A stretch of 64,000 bases of DNA from Streptococcus gallolyticus subsp. gallolyticus DSM 16831 (GCF_002000985.1 NZ_CP018822.1:142001-206000), one strand, 5' to 3'; counted from the first letter of the stretch, positions 42,001 to 51,428 are shown. Numbers and translations: made by a program. Notes: generated by a model not told the origin, from the letters alone.

Positions 42001-42957
42001 ATGAAAACAGAGGATGCTTTGAGAGAATGGGGCAATTACCAAGGACGTCAAGATAAGCCTGATGATTTTGATGATTTTTGGGATAAAGCCAAAAAAGAGG
42101 TGGATTCGCTGGGGCTTCATTATGAATTGACGCCGACTGATTTTACATCAAAAGTGGCAGAGTGTTATGACTTGTATTTTACAGGTGTTCATGAGTCAAA
42201 AATCTATGCTCAACTGCTTTTGCCAAAGAAATCGAGTGCGAAACACCCTGTTATTTTTCAATTTCATGGTTATCATAGTGATGTCGGTGATTGGTCGGAT
42301 AAATTAGCTTTTGTGTCTGAAGGCTATGTTGTGGTTGCCTTGTCTGTTCGAGGGCAAGGTGGCGAGTCAGAAGACCGTTTGCAAACAGGTGGTGGCACCT
42401 TGAAAGGACACCTTATCCGTGGCATTGAGGACGGTCCAGAGAAGCTTTTTTATCGTGCGGTTTTTCAGGACGTTTACCAATTGACAAATGTGGTGAGTCG
42501 TCTGCCATTTGTGGATAGTTCTAAAATGGCTTCTTACGGCGTATCACAAGGCGGAGCTTTAGCGCTTGTCTGTGCGGCGCTGTGTCCAAAGGTTAAACGG
42601 ACATTTGTGCAGTATCCCTTTTTAAGCGATTATCGTACCGCATATGGTTTAGAGGTCACACAATCAGCTTATGAGGAGTTAGCATACTATTTCCGCTATC
42701 GTGACCCACTTCATGAACGAGAAGAAGCTGTATTTGCCGCTTTAGATTATGTTGATATTCAATATTTGGTGGACCGTATCCAAGCAGAAGTGATATGGGC
42801 GATGGGCTTAGAAGACCGAGTTTGTCACCCAAAAACACAATTTGCTGTTTATAACCACATTCAGGCACCGAAAAAACTTTATTTTTACCCAGAATACGGT
42901 CACGAATACTTGCCAAAATTTAACGACAAGATTCACCAGATTTTAGGTGGAAAATGA
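42001..42957 (+). CDS. Acetyl xylan esterase / cephalosporin-C deacetylase-like (CE7, AXE1) protein
   Basis: A 318-residue intracellular alpha/beta hydrolase. The CE7 hallmarks are RGQGGES (about residues 117-123), the nucleophile elbow GVSQGG (about 180-185) and the late HEYLP histidine (about 301). These enzymes deacetylate short acetylated oligosaccharides of several backbones. AGAGGTAGG lies just before the ATG. It is the last gene of the locus, 15 bases after the GDSL esterase gene, and a strong terminator follows. The presence of two different esterases suggests that the imported oligosaccharide is acetylated at more than one position. Confidence 0.88.
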   Translation: MKTEDALREWGNYQGRQDKPDDFDDFWDKAKKEVDSLGLHYELTPTDFTSKVAECYDLYFTGVHESKIYAQLLLPKKSSAKHPVIFQFHGYHSDVGDWSDKLAFVSEGYVVVALSVRGQGGESEDRLQTGGGTLKGHLIRGIEDGPEKLFYRAVFQDVYQLTNVVSRLPFVDSSKMASYGVSQGGALALVCAALCPKVKRTFVQYPFLSDYRTAYGLEVTQSAYEELAYYFRYRDPLHEREEAVFAALDYVDIQYLVDRIQAEVIWAMGLEDRVCHPKTQFAVYNHIQAPKKLYFYPEYGHEYLPKFNDKIHQILGGK

Positions 42958-42971
42958 GTTGAAAAAGAGTG

Positions 42972-43006
42972 AAAGGAAGCTGAGACAAAAGTGCTCAGCT
43001 TCCTTT
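42972..43006 (+). terminator. Terminator of the mannan locus
   Basis: AAAGGAAGCTGAG / CTCAGCTTCCTTT with a 9-base loop. The sequence GCTGAGACAA..GTGCTCAGC and a following GCAGTGGTTTAGGCTT recur at 48207-48280 (GCAGTAGTTTGGACTT), so this is a second dispersed terminator-type repeat. The rest of 43007-43234 is AT-rich and holds the rel promoter region. Confidence 0.8.
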
Positions 43007-43234
43007 ATGTCATTATATTGCTAGATGCAGTGGTTTAGGCTTGTCGGTCAGTCAGCAAGAAATGAGGAATAAGCGCCAATTCGCCAAATTTTATTTGTTC
43101 TAAGCTTGGTTATTTCTTATTTGGGTAATATTTAGCACATTTCTCCTTCCAAAACGTGGCTTTTTGGCTTATGAATTGGTATTTTAGGCAGTTTAGTGTT
43201 AAAATAAATACAATATCAATCTGAAGAGGTCTTT

Positions 43235-45454
43235 ATGGCAAAAACTGTGAATTTAACGGGTGAAGAGGTGGTTGCACTCACAGCCCAATACATGAGCGAA
43301 TCTGATGTGGCAATTGTTCAAAAGGCATTGGATTACGCAACAAAAGCACATATTTCTCAAGTCAGGCAATCAGGTGAGTCTTATATTATTCACCCTATCC
43401 AAGTTGCAGGTATTTTAGCAGATTTGCATCTTGATGTGGTGACGGTAGCTTGCGGTTTTTTGCATGATGTTGTTGAAGATACTGAAGTTACTTTAGATGA
43501 CATTGAAGCGGAATTTGGCAAAGATGTTCGTGATATTGTCGATGGTGTTACTAAACTTGGTAAAGTTGAGTACAAATCACATGAAGAACAATTGGCAGAA
43601 AATCACCGTAAAATGTTGATGGCGATGTCTAAGGACATTCGTGTTATTTTGGTTAAATTGGCAGACCGTCTCCACAATATGCGCACTTTAAAACATCTGC
43701 GTAAAGATAAGCAAGAGCGTATTTCACGAGAAACAATGGAAATCTATGCACCCCTAGCTCATCGTTTGGGGATTAGCCGTATCAAGTGGGAATTGGAAGA
43801 TTTGTCCTTCCGTTATCTTAATGAAATTGAGTTCTACAAGATTTCTCACATGATGAATGAAAAGCGTCGTGAACGTGAAGCTTTGGTTGACGAAATTGTT
43901 AAGAAAATCAAGGATTACACGCAAGAACAAGGGCTTTATGGTGAAGTTTACGGACGACCAAAACACATTTACTCGATTTATCGCAAAATGCGTGACAAGA
44001 AAAAACGTTTTGACCAAATTTACGATTTGATTGCCATTCGTTGTATTATGGAAACGCCGAGCGATGTTTATGCCATGGTCGGTTATATTCATGAATTGTG
44101 GCGTCCAATGCCTGGTCGTTTTAAGGATTACATTGCTGCGCCTAAAGCTAATGGTTACCAATCTATTCATACGACAGTTTATGGTCCAAAAGGTCCGATT
44201 GAGATTCAAATTCGTACCAAAGAAATGCACCAAGTTGCCGAATACGGGGTTGCTGCTCACTGGGCTTACAAGCAAGGTATCAAAGGGAAAGTTGACAACC
44301 AAGAACAAGCTGTCGGCATGAACTGGATTAAGGAATTGGTGGAATTGCAAGACGCTTCAAATGGTGATGCGGTTGATTTCGTTGATTCGGTTAAGCAGGA
44401 TATTTTCTCAGAACGTATCTATGTCTTTACACCAACAGGTGCTGTGCAAGAATTGCCAAAAGATTCAGGTCCGATTGATTTTGCCTATGCTATCCATACG
44501 CAGGTCGGGGAAAAGGCAGTCGGTGCTAAGGTTAACGGACGTATGGTGCCACTGACCGCTAAATTGAAAACAGGTGATGTGGTTGAGATTGTCACTAATC
44601 CTAATTCATTTGGTCCAAGTCGTGATTGGATTAAGATTGTCAAAACCAATAAAGCTCGCAATCGCATTCGCCAATTTTTCAAAAATCAAGATAAAGAAAC
44701 CTCAATTAATAAAGGTCGCGAGCTCTTAGTGGATTATTTCCAAGAGCAAGGCTATGTGGCTAATAAATACCTTGATAAAAAGCATATTGAAGAAATTTTG
44801 CCACGCTTTAGCGTTCGTAGCGAAGAAGCCTTGTATGCTGCTGTCGGTTTTGGTGAAATTAGCGCTGCTTCTGTCTTTAATCGATTGACAGAAAAAGAAC
44901 GCCGTGAAGAAGAACGTGCGAAGGCGAAAGCTGAAGCCGAAGAACTGATGAACGGTGGCGAAGTTAAAACTGAAAACAAAGATGTTCTGAAAGTTCGTAG
45001 TGAAAATGGTGTTATTATCCAAGGAGCTTCAGGTCTCTTGATGCGTATTGCCAAATGTTGTAACCCAGTCCCAGGAGACCCAATCGAAGGTTATATCACT
45101 AAGGGGCGTGGGGTGGCTATTCACCGTGCAGATTGTCATAATATCAAGAGCCAAGAGGGTTACGAACAACGTCTTATTGAAGTTGAATGGGACGATACTA
45201 GTGCCAGCAATGATTACTTGGCTGAAATTGACATTTACGGACTTAATCGTTCAGGTTTGCTCAATGATGTGCTTCAAGTGTTATCAAATGCCACTAAGAA
45301 CATTTCAACTGTCAATGCCCAACCAAGTAAAGATATGAAATTTGCTAATATTCACGTTAGCTTTGCTATTCCAAACTTAACAGCATTGACAACTGTCGTT
45401 GATAAAATCAAAATTATTCCAGATGTTTACTCCGTCAAACGAACAAATGGGTAA
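43235..45454 (+). CDS. relA: Bifunctional (p)ppGpp synthetase/hydrolase Rel
   Basis: A 739-residue RSH protein controlling the stringent response. From the N-terminus: the HD hydrolase domain (HIIHP-like IIHPIQVAG at about residues 51-59, FLHDVVEDTEV at about 76-86), the synthetase domain (YRKMRDKKKRFDQIYDLIAIR at about 248-268 and YQSIHTTVYGP at about 306-316), a TGS domain (about 390-450), and C-terminal zinc-finger and ACT domains (CCNPVPGDPIEGYIT near 608). Both active sites look complete, so it should make and break the alarmone. SD GAAGAGG precedes the ATG. A partial terminator separates it from dtd, its usual neighbour. Confidence 0.96.
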   Translation: MAKTVNLTGEEVVALTAQYMSESDVAIVQKALDYATKAHISQVRQSGESYIIHPIQVAGILADLHLDVVTVACGFLHDVVEDTEVTLDDIEAEFGKDVRDIVDGVTKLGKVEYKSHEEQLAENHRKMLMAMSKDIRVILVKLADRLHNMRTLKHLRKDKQERISRETMEIYAPLAHRLGISRIKWELEDLSFRYLNEIEFYKISHMMNEKRREREALVDEIVKKIKDYTQEQGLYGEVYGRPKHIYSIYRKMRDKKKRFDQIYDLIAIRCIMETPSDVYAMVGYIHELWRPMPGRFKDYIAAPKANGYQSIHTTVYGPKGPIEIQIRTKEMHQVAEYGVAAHWAYKQGIKGKVDNQEQAVGMNWIKELVELQDASNGDAVDFVDSVKQDIFSERIYVFTPTGAVQELPKDSGPIDFAYAIHTQVGEKAVGAKVNGRMVPLTAKLKTGDVVEIVTNPNSFGPSRDWIKIVKTNKARNRIRQFFKNQDKETSINKGRELLVDYFQEQGYVANKYLDKKHIEEILPRFSVRSEEALYAAVGFGEISAASVFNRLTEKERREEERAKAKAEAEELMNGGEVKTENKDVLKVRSENGVIIQGASGLLMRIAKCCNPVPGDPIEGYITKGRGVAIHRADCHNIKSQEGYEQRLIEVEWDDTSASNDYLAEIDIYGLNRSGLLNDVLQVLSNATKNISTVNAQPSKDMKFANIHVSFAIPNLTALTTVVDKIKIIPDVYSVKRTNG

Positions 45455-45468
45455 TGAGTGTGTTTTTC

Positions 45469-45499
45469 AAGCGAGTTGACTCGGTCAGCCCGCTTTTTT
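45469..45499 (+). terminator. Partial terminator between rel and dtd
   Basis: AAGCG..TGAC / GTCA..CGCTT hairpin with TTTTTT. It lies only 15 bases before dtd, so some read-through is probable. Confidence 0.55.
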
Positions 45500-45513
45500 A
45501 GAAAGGATTGTAC

Positions 45514-45957
45514 ATGAAAGTTGTTATTCAGCGTGTCAAGAAAGCCCAAGTCGTGATTGATGAGGAGCTTGTCGGTGATATTAAACAAGGCTTGTTGCTT
45601 TTGGTTGGGGTCGGTCCAGATGATGAGCAAGAGGATCTTGATTATGCGGTGCGAAAAATCACGAATATGCGGATTTTTTCAGATGATATGGGAAAAATGA
45701 ATTTATCTGTTCAAGATGTCAAGGGAAGTATTTTATCGGTGTCACAGTTTACCTTGTTTGCGGATACGAAAAAGGGTAACCGACCAGCCTTTACTGGTGC
45801 TGCCAAACCTGACAAAGCTGAGCAATTATACAATGCCTTCAATGAAGCACTAGCGCAATACGTTCCTGTTGAAACAGGCGTTTTCGGAGCTGATATGTAC
45901 GTTAGTCTTGTCAATGACGGTCCTGTTACCATTATCTTGGATACTAAGGCACGCTAA
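45514..45957 (+). CDS. dtd: D-aminoacyl-tRNA deacylase
   Basis: A 147-residue enzyme that hydrolyses D-amino acids from mischarged tRNA. It starts [16 protein letters not shown] and has the catalytic [10 protein letters not shown] (about residues 76-85) and the [10 protein letters not shown] motif at the C-terminus, where the cis Gly-Pro sits. AAAGGA lies 5-6 bases before the ATG. It follows rel, a conserved gene pair in Firmicutes. Confidence 0.95.
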   Translation: MKVVIQRVKKAQVVIDEELVGDIKQGLLLLVGVGPDDEQEDLDYAVRKITNMRIFSDDMGKMNLSVQDVKGSILSVSQFTLFADTKKGNRPAFTGAAKPDKAEQLYNAFNEALAQYVPVETGVFGADMYVSLVNDGPVTIILDTKAR

Positions 45958-46033
45958 TCCCTTGATTGAAGTAGAGACTTTAATATAAAATTGGTATTAA
46001 TTTCGCAACAGTTATTAAAAATGGAGGTAAATC

Positions 46034-46882
46034 ATGTCACTAGATGAATTGTTTCCTGAAGCGACATCAAAAGGAAATATCCAAAATCCAGAAGAATGGC
46101 TTATTTTAGAAGAGAATGGAACGCCTTATTATCTTCCTCTAGCCAGTCTTAGTGAGCGTGAAAAAGCATTGCTGACGCTTAAAAAGACGACGATTTCAGC
46201 TAGTCGTGTTTCTGAAAATCCTTGGTATCAGTATTTGGTGCAAAAAAAGGGCAGTTTACCCCAAGAGTACAAACGCCTTCAGATGATTTACATTGACCAC
46301 CAATATCGATTACCAGAAGAATTGGTTGATTTTTTAGCAACTCTTTTGCCAAATATGATTACAGAAGTCAGTCTTTCAGATAATCGGACCATTCTTTTGT
46401 TGGACCAATCAGAGCCGATTGAGGTAGAAGAATTGGTAAAAGATGTTTTACCGACTTTGGAAAGTGATTTTGGGATTAAATTGACTGTTTTCTTTGGCAA
46501 TAGCTGGAGTAAATTGCAAGCAAATGATTTGCAAGCTTATTTCGATGAAGAAACCAAGCTTTTTTCTGATGTGAGTCACTATCGTGGTAATGAACGGGTG
46601 GCGACGTTTTCTGAAATGTTGTTGTTAGATTTTGCACGTCATCTTGATATTCCAACGATAAAACACAAAATATTACAATCTATTGATGATAGCAAGGATA
46701 TTCGAGCTATCATTGTTGCCATGTGGCAGGAGCAGGGAAATCTTGCCAAAACGGCACAAAGTCTTTATATTCATCGAAATTCACTTCAATATAAATTAGA
46801 AAAATTTCGATTGTTGTCTGGTTTGAATTTGAAAAATCTTGATAGCCTTGCTTTTTGTTATCTCCTAATCATGATGCCATAA
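46034..46882 (+). CDS. PucR-like helix-turn-helix regulator
   Basis: A 282-residue cytosolic protein whose C-terminal 60 residues form the PucR/CdaR-type helix-turn-helix (QGNLAKTAQSLYIHRNSLQYKL, about residues 235-256). The N-terminal part has no domain I can name. It is preceded by TGGAGG. It lies 100 bases upstream of msmK in the same direction, a conserved streptococcal neighbour, and may regulate sugar uptake. The separate msmK promoter with a cre site argues against a simple operon. Effector unknown. Confidence 0.78.
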   Translation: MSLDELFPEATSKGNIQNPEEWLILEENGTPYYLPLASLSEREKALLTLKKTTISASRVSENPWYQYLVQKKGSLPQEYKRLQMIYIDHQYRLPEELVDFLATLLPNMITEVSLSDNRTILLLDQSEPIEVEELVKDVLPTLESDFGIKLTVFFGNSWSKLQANDLQAYFDEETKLFSDVSHYRGNERVATFSEMLLLDFARHLDIPTIKHKILQSIDDSKDIRAIIVAMWQEQGNLAKTAQSLYIHRNSLQYKLEKFRLLSGLNLKNLDSLAFCYLLIMMP

Positions 46883-46929
46883 TTTTTGGGCACTTTGCAC
46901 AAAAAATCTTGTCACTCCTGTCTATGGTC

Positions 46930-46953
46930 TGTAAGCGTTATCTTTGCTATAAT
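46930..46953 (+). promoter_or_regulatory. msmK promoter with cre
   Basis: TGTAAGCGTTATCT (46930-46943) matches 13 of 14 cre positions and lies between the -35 region and the extended -10 TGCTATAAT (ending 46953), so CcpA binding would block the promoter. Confidence 0.65.
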
Positions 46954-46982
46954 AAAGCCACATAGATCAAAGGAGTTACAAA

Positions 46983-48116
46983 ATGGTAGAATTAAACCTT
47001 AATCACATTTACAAAAAATATCCAAATGCAAGTCATTATGCTGTTGAAGATTTCGATCTTGACATCAAAGATAAAGAATTTATCGTTTTTGTAGGACCTT
47101 CAGGTTGTGGTAAATCAACAACACTTCGTATGGTTGCTGGTCTTGAGGACATCACAGAAGGTGAACTTAAAATTGATGGTGAAGTTGTTAATGACAAAGC
47201 ACCAAAAGATCGTGACATTGCCATGGTTTTCCAAAACTATGCCCTTTACCCACACATGACTGTTTACGATAACATGGCATTTGGGCTAAAACTTAGAAAA
47301 TACAAAAAAGACGACATTGACAAACGTGTTCGCGAAGCTGCTGAAATTCTTGGGTTGACAGAATTTCTTCAACGTAAACCTGCTGACCTTTCAGGTGGTC
47401 AACGTCAACGTGTTGCCATGGGACGTGCCATTGTCCGTGATGCCAAAGTGTTCTTGATGGACGAACCTTTGTCAAACTTGGATGCTAAATTGCGTGTGTC
47501 AATGCGTGCTGAAATTGCTAAAATCCATCGTCGTATCGGTTCAACAACAATCTACGTTACTCACGACCAAACAGAAGCCATGACCCTTGCTGACCGTATT
47601 GTTATCATGAGTTCTACAAAAAATCCTGACGGTTCAGGGACAATTGGTCGTGTCGAACAAATTGGTACACCACAAGAACTTTATAACCGCCCTGCTAATA
47701 AATTTGTTGCAGGATTTATCGGTAGCCCTGCCATGAACTTCTTTGAAGCAACGGTTGAAGGCGATACTTTGGTCAATGATGCTGGCTTCAAGATTACTTT
47801 GCCAGAAGGTCAAAAGAAATTGCTTGAAACAAAAGGTTACAATGGTAAAAAAGTTATCTTTGGTATTCGCCCAGAAGATATTTCAAACAATCCATTAGTT
47901 CGTGATACTTATCCTGGTGCAACAATCAAAGCAGAAGTAACTGTGTCAGAATTGCTCGGTGCTGAAACAATGCTTTATGTCAAATCTGGTGATGTTGAAC
48001 TCGTGTCACGTACAGATGCGCGTGATACTTATGAACCAGGTGAACAAGTTGAATTGACTTTAAATGTGGCTAAAGGTCATTTCTTCGACCCTGAAACAGA
48101 AGCAGCTATTCGCTAA
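46983..48116 (+). CDS. msmK: Multi-sugar ABC transporter ATPase (MsmK/UgpC family)
   Basis: A 377-residue ATPase that energises several sugar importers in streptococci. Walker A GPSGCGKST is at residues 38-46, the signature LSGGQRQR at 136-143, Walker B VFLMDE at 156-161 and the switch histidine in YVTHDQTEAM near 190. A C-terminal regulatory OB-like domain begins at about residue 245. It is encoded alone, as is usual for the shared ATPase. Since the importer at 33.7-36.8 kb has no ATPase gene, MsmK is the expected energiser. Catabolite control is indicated by the cre in its promoter, in line with the importer operon. Confidence 0.95.
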   Translation: MVELNLNHIYKKYPNASHYAVEDFDLDIKDKEFIVFVGPSGCGKSTTLRMVAGLEDITEGELKIDGEVVNDKAPKDRDIAMVFQNYALYPHMTVYDNMAFGLKLRKYKKDDIDKRVREAAEILGLTEFLQRKPADLSGGQRQRVAMGRAIVRDAKVFLMDEPLSNLDAKLRVSMRAEIAKIHRRIGSTTIYVTHDQTEAMTLADRIVIMSSTKNPDGSGTIGRVEQIGTPQELYNRPANKFVAGFIGSPAMNFFEATVEGDTLVNDAGFKITLPEGQKKLLETKGYNGKKVIFGIRPEDISNNPLVRDTYPGATIKAEVTVSELLGAETMLYVKSGDVELVSRTDARDTYEPGEQVELTLNVAKGHFFDPETEAAIR

Positions 48117-48151
48117 TTTTTCCAAGACAAAACTATTCTAGAATACAACAC

Positions 48152-48186
48152 AAAAATCCTTACACTTACTGGTGTAGGGATTTTTT
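48152..48186 (+). terminator. Terminator after msmK
   Basis: AAAATCCTTACAC / GTGTAGGGATTTT hairpin with T run. Confidence 0.8.
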
Positions 48187-48206
48187 GCTGATTGATAAAT
48201 TTAAAA

Positions 48207-48300
48207 AAAGAGGCTGAGACAAGTGCTCAGCCTCTTTAATTATGTAGTTGTAATAAGCAAGACGCAGTAGTTTGGACTTCAAGAATCTGGGAATAGACCG
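48207..48300 (+). repeat. Dispersed terminator-type repeat (GCTGAGACAA family)
   Basis: AAAGAGGCTGAG / CTCAGCCTCTTT hairpin (48207-48237), then GACGCAGTAGTTTGGACTTC, similar in order and spacing to 42972-43052. No gene is supported between msmK and lacR. Confidence 0.6.
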
Positions 48301-48359
48301 TTTTAGATCAGCAACTAGAAACTGAGACTTGCTGAGAAATCGAATTTCTTTGAAATTAC

Positions 48360-48420
48360 CGATTCGCTTTTTAATTTCTAGGCTCATGAATAAAGTCTCC
48401 ACTGGAGACTTTATTTTTCC
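48360..48420 (-). repeat. Further copy of the hairpin plus CCTAGAAATT tail element
   Basis: On the minus strand AAAGTCTCCAGTGGAGACTTT is followed by ATTCATGAGCCTAGAAATTA and AAAAGCGAATC, the same tail as in the 49-bp units at 23.9 kb. It lies just beyond the lacR stop codon and should act as its terminator. Confidence 0.8.
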
Positions 48421-48441
48421 TACTCTTTTTTATTACTGAAA

Positions 48442-49212
48442 TCAGTCTTTGGCAACGATAATATCGGTTAGTTGACCGAATTTTTCTTTGGTGTCGCTGG
48501 TAATAGCAGAATCGGTTACCAGATGATTTATGTCGCTAATGCGATAGAAATCGTAAAAGTCGTATTTGTCGAATTTTTCATGGTCAACGAGCAAGAATGT
48601 TTCAATGGCGTTATCAAGTGCGATACGTTGAATTTCTCCTTCACTTTCACTATATGTGGCAATAGAATCACCAAACACACCATTGGCACTCACAAAAGCC
48701 TTTGAGAATTTTAGGTTTTGGAGGTAGTTGGCAGTCAAAGACCCGACAAAAGCGCCTGTAATATCACGATATTCTCCACCAGTTAAGATTAAATCGGTGT
48801 TTTTATTTTCATTTAAAATGTTAAAAACAGGCAAACTATTTGTAATAACTCGAATATTTTTGGCGACGAGTTCACTTGCAAAATGTTCGAGTGTCGTTCC
48901 TGGTCCAATAAAAATCGTTTCTCCTTCTTGAACAAGCTGACTAGCGAATTTAGCGATAGCACGTTTTTCTTCAATTTGGAGTTCTTGTTTTTCAGTGTTT
49001 GATTTTTCGTGTTTACTTCTGATTTTTGGGCTATCAATGCTCTGTGCACCACCGTGGATGCGGATAAGTAATCCGTCTTTGTCAAGTTCATCTAAGTCGC
49101 GTCTGACAGTCATATCTGAAACGCCAAGCTCTTTAATGACATCATTAACAGTAATGACACCTTTGGCATTGACTTTTTCAAGAATCCACTGGAGGCGTTC
49201 TTTTTTTAACAT
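48442..49212 (-). CDS. lacR: DeoR family repressor, LacR type
   Basis: A 256-residue DeoR-type repressor with the N-terminal winged helix (ITVNDVIKELGVSDMTVRRDLDELDKDG, about residues 20-47) and a C-terminal sugar-phosphate-binding domain (FIGPGTTLEHFASEL near 96 and ILTGGEYRDITGAFVG near 141). It is divergent from lacABCD with 308 bases between the starts. In streptococci LacR responds to tagatose 6-phosphate and represses the tagatose pathway; this assignment follows from position and family. SD AAAGGAGA precedes the ATG. Confidence 0.9.
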   Translation of the reverse strand: MLKKERLQWILEKVNAKGVITVNDVIKELGVSDMTVRRDLDELDKDGLLIRIHGGAQSIDSPKIRSKHEKSNTEKQELQIEEKRAIAKFASQLVQEGETIFIGPGTTLEHFASELVAKNIRVITNSLPVFNILNENKNTDLILTGGEYRDITGAFVGSLTANYLQNLKFSKAFVSANGVFGDSIATYSESEGEIQRIALDNAIETFLLVDHEKFDKYDFYDFYRISDINHLVTDSAITSDTKEKFGQLTDIIVAKD

Positions 49213-49414
49213 AAAAATCTCCTTTCCATTTGCATAATAAATGACATCTTATCTTTATCTTATCATAAAAAATAGACAAACTCAACAAATAAGAAAAAAA
49301 AGAAACACTATGAAACAGAATTGTAATAAAGCTGACAACTCTAATATTATCAATGGTTTTGCGGGAATAACTATATTCGTAACAAACATAAAACAACAAA
49401 CAAAATTGAAAAAT

Positions 49415-49457
49415 ATTAAACAAATATGTTGACAAATGTTTGTTTTAGATTTATTAT
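49415..49457 (+). promoter_or_regulatory. lacA promoter with LacR-type operator
   Basis: TTGACA at 49429-49434, a 17-base spacer and TATTAT at 49452-49457. The -35 is flanked by AAACAAATA and AATGTTTGTTT, inverted halves of the TGTTTGTTT-type repeats bound by LacR. The remaining lacR-lacA intergenic stretch is AT-rich. Confidence 0.65.
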
Positions 49458-49520
49458 ATAAACATAAAAAAACGTTTTTAAAAAATTATCTAGATAAAAG
49501 AAAAATTTTGAGGTGTTAAA

Positions 49521-49946
49521 ATGACAGTTATTCTTGGTTCAGATGCCGCAGGTGAAACTTTGAAAAATATTATCAAAGAATACTTGCTTGCAAATGATTA
49601 TGATGTTAATGATGTGACAGATGTGACTAAAGATTTTGTTGATAATACACTTGCTGTTGTGGCGGGTGTCAATGCGGCTGAAAGCAATCTTGGTATTATG
49701 ATTGATGCTTATGGTGCTGGTAGCTTTATGACAGCAACTAAAATCAAAGGTATGGTTGCAGCGGAAGTTTCAGATGAACGCTCTGCTTATATGACACGTG
49801 CTCACAATAATGCTCGTATGATTACCATGGGTGCAGAAATTGTCGGTGTCGAATTAGCTAAAAATATTGCTAAAGGATTCTTGGAAGGTCACTATGACGG
49901 TGGTCGTCACCAAATCCGTGTTGATATGTTGAATAAAATGTGTTAG
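49521..49946 (+). CDS. lacA: Galactose-6-phosphate isomerase subunit LacA
   Basis: A 141-residue RpiB/LacAB-fold protein ([20 protein letters not shown]) forming, with LacB, the isomerase that converts galactose 6-phosphate to tagatose 6-phosphate. The [20 protein letters not shown] region (about residues 62-81) is typical of LacA, where the catalytic cysteine of RpiB is absent. First gene of the tagatose operon; lacB starts 16 bases downstream. Confidence 0.95.
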   Translation: MTVILGSDAAGETLKNIIKEYLLANDYDVNDVTDVTKDFVDNTLAVVAGVNAAESNLGIMIDAYGAGSFMTATKIKGMVAAEVSDERSAYMTRAHNNARMITMGAEIVGVELAKNIAKGFLEGHYDGGRHQIRVDMLNKMC

Positions 49947-49962
49947 GAGCGAGGAAGATAAA

Positions 49963-50478
49963 ATGAAAATTGCAATTGGATGTGACCATATCGTAACAAC
50001 AGAAAAAATGGCAGTGTCAGATTTCTTGAAATCAAAAGGCTATGAGGTTATTGATTGTGGAACATATGACCACACACGTACACATTATCCTATCTTTGGT
50101 AAAAAAGTCGGTGAAGCGGTGACAAGCGGTCAAGCAGATTTAGGTGTTTGTATCTGTGGAACAGGTGTTGGAATCAACAACTCTGTCAACAAAGTTCCAG
50201 GCATTCGTTCAGCTTTGGTTCGCGATATGACAACAGCGATTTACGCCAAAGAAGAATTAAATGCTAATGTCATCGGTTTTGGTGGCAAAATCACAGGTGA
50301 ATTACTCATGTGCGATATTATTGAAGCTTTTATTGAAGCTGAATACAAACCAACAGCAGAAAATAAAGCTTTGATTGAAAAAATTGCACAAGTCGAAACG
50401 GTTAATGAGGACCAAACATCACCAGATTTCTTTGATGAATTTCTTGAAAAATGGGACCGTGGCGAATATCACGACTAG
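49963..50478 (+). CDS. lacB: Galactose-6-phosphate isomerase subunit LacB
   Basis: A 171-residue RpiB-fold partner of LacA. It starts [18 protein letters not shown] and carries the catalytic cysteine motif [17 protein letters not shown] (about residues 64-80), with the histidine in DHTRTHYP near residue 45. GAGGAAG precedes the ATG. It lies between lacA and lacC. Confidence 0.95.
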   Translation: MKIAIGCDHIVTTEKMAVSDFLKSKGYEVIDCGTYDHTRTHYPIFGKKVGEAVTSGQADLGVCICGTGVGINNSVNKVPGIRSALVRDMTTAIYAKEELNANVIGFGGKITGELLMCDIIEAFIEAEYKPTAENKALIEKIAQVETVNEDQTSPDFFDEFLEKWDRGEYHD

Positions 50479-50489
50479 GAGAAAATCAG

Positions 50490-51422
50490 ATGATTCTTAC
50501 CGTAACATTGAATCCGTCAATTGATATTTCTTATCCGCTTGATGAACTAACTTTGGATACGGTCAATCGTGTTTCCGAGGTTAAGAAAACAGCAGGTGGT
50601 AAGGGTTTGAACGTCACACGTGTGCTGTCAGAAATTGGTGATAATGTGACTGCGACAGGCTTTATCGGTGGAAAGCTCGGTGACTTTTTAACCAGTAGGC
50701 TTGATCAAAATGGTATTCAACATCGTTTCTTTCCGATTCATGGGGAAACTCGCAATTGCATTGCGATTTTACATGAAGGCTTGCAGACAGAAGTTTTGGA
50801 AGCAGGTCCGATGATTGACCGAGATGAGGCAGATGGTTTTCTTAATCATTTTCGTTACCTTTGCCCGTCTTATGATGTCATCACGATTTCAGGAAGCCTT
50901 CCAGCGGGGCTTGAAAATGATTATTATCAAAAAGTCATTGGGCTTGCTAATTCGCAAGGCAAAAAAGTGGTGCTAGATTGTTCTGGTAAGGCTCTGGAAG
51001 CTGTTTTAACAGGTGATGACAAACCGTTTGTTATCAAGCCAAACACAGAAGAATTATCACAACTTGTTGGAAGAGAAGTGACAGGTGATGTGGATGAGTT
51101 AAAAGAAATCTTGCAAGATGATTTGTTTGCAGGGATTGATTGGGTGGTTGTTTCACTAGGCAGCAAAGGAGCTTTTGCGAAACACGGTGACCACTATTAC
51201 CGCGTTACCATTCCAAAAATCGATGTGGTCAATCCTGTTGGTTCTGGTGACTCAACGGTGGCTGGTATTGCGTCAGCGATTATCCATAACCTTTCCGACA
51301 AAGATTTCTTATGTCATGCGAATGCCCTTGGTATGCTAAACGCTCAAGAAAAAATGACAGGTCATGTCAATATGACAAATTACGAAAACTTATTTAATCA
51401 AATTCAGGTAGAAGAGGTATAA
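50490..51422 (+). CDS. lacC: Tagatose-6-phosphate kinase
   Basis: A 310-residue PfkB-family kinase that makes tagatose 1,6-bisphosphate. It starts [20 protein letters not shown] and has [12 protein letters not shown] (about residues 38-49) and the anion-hole motif [15 protein letters not shown] (about 247-261) with the catalytic aspartate. The start is taken at 50490 with AGGAG upstream; a longer frame would overlap lacB. Confidence 0.95.
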   Translation: MILTVTLNPSIDISYPLDELTLDTVNRVSEVKKTAGGKGLNVTRVLSEIGDNVTATGFIGGKLGDFLTSRLDQNGIQHRFFPIHGETRNCIAILHEGLQTEVLEAGPMIDRDEADGFLNHFRYLCPSYDVITISGSLPAGLENDYYQKVIGLANSQGKKVVLDCSGKALEAVLTGDDKPFVIKPNTEELSQLVGREVTGDVDELKEILQDDLFAGIDWVVVSLGSKGAFAKHGDHYYRVTIPKIDVVNPVGSGDSTVAGIASAIIHNLSDKDFLCHANALGMLNAQEKMTGHVNMTNYENLFNQIQVEEV

Positions 51423-51428
51423 GAAAAA

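Noticed and set aside
48166..48402. 78-codon open frame on the minus strand between msmK and lacR
   Set aside because: It consists of the two dispersed repeats and terminators; no coding features.
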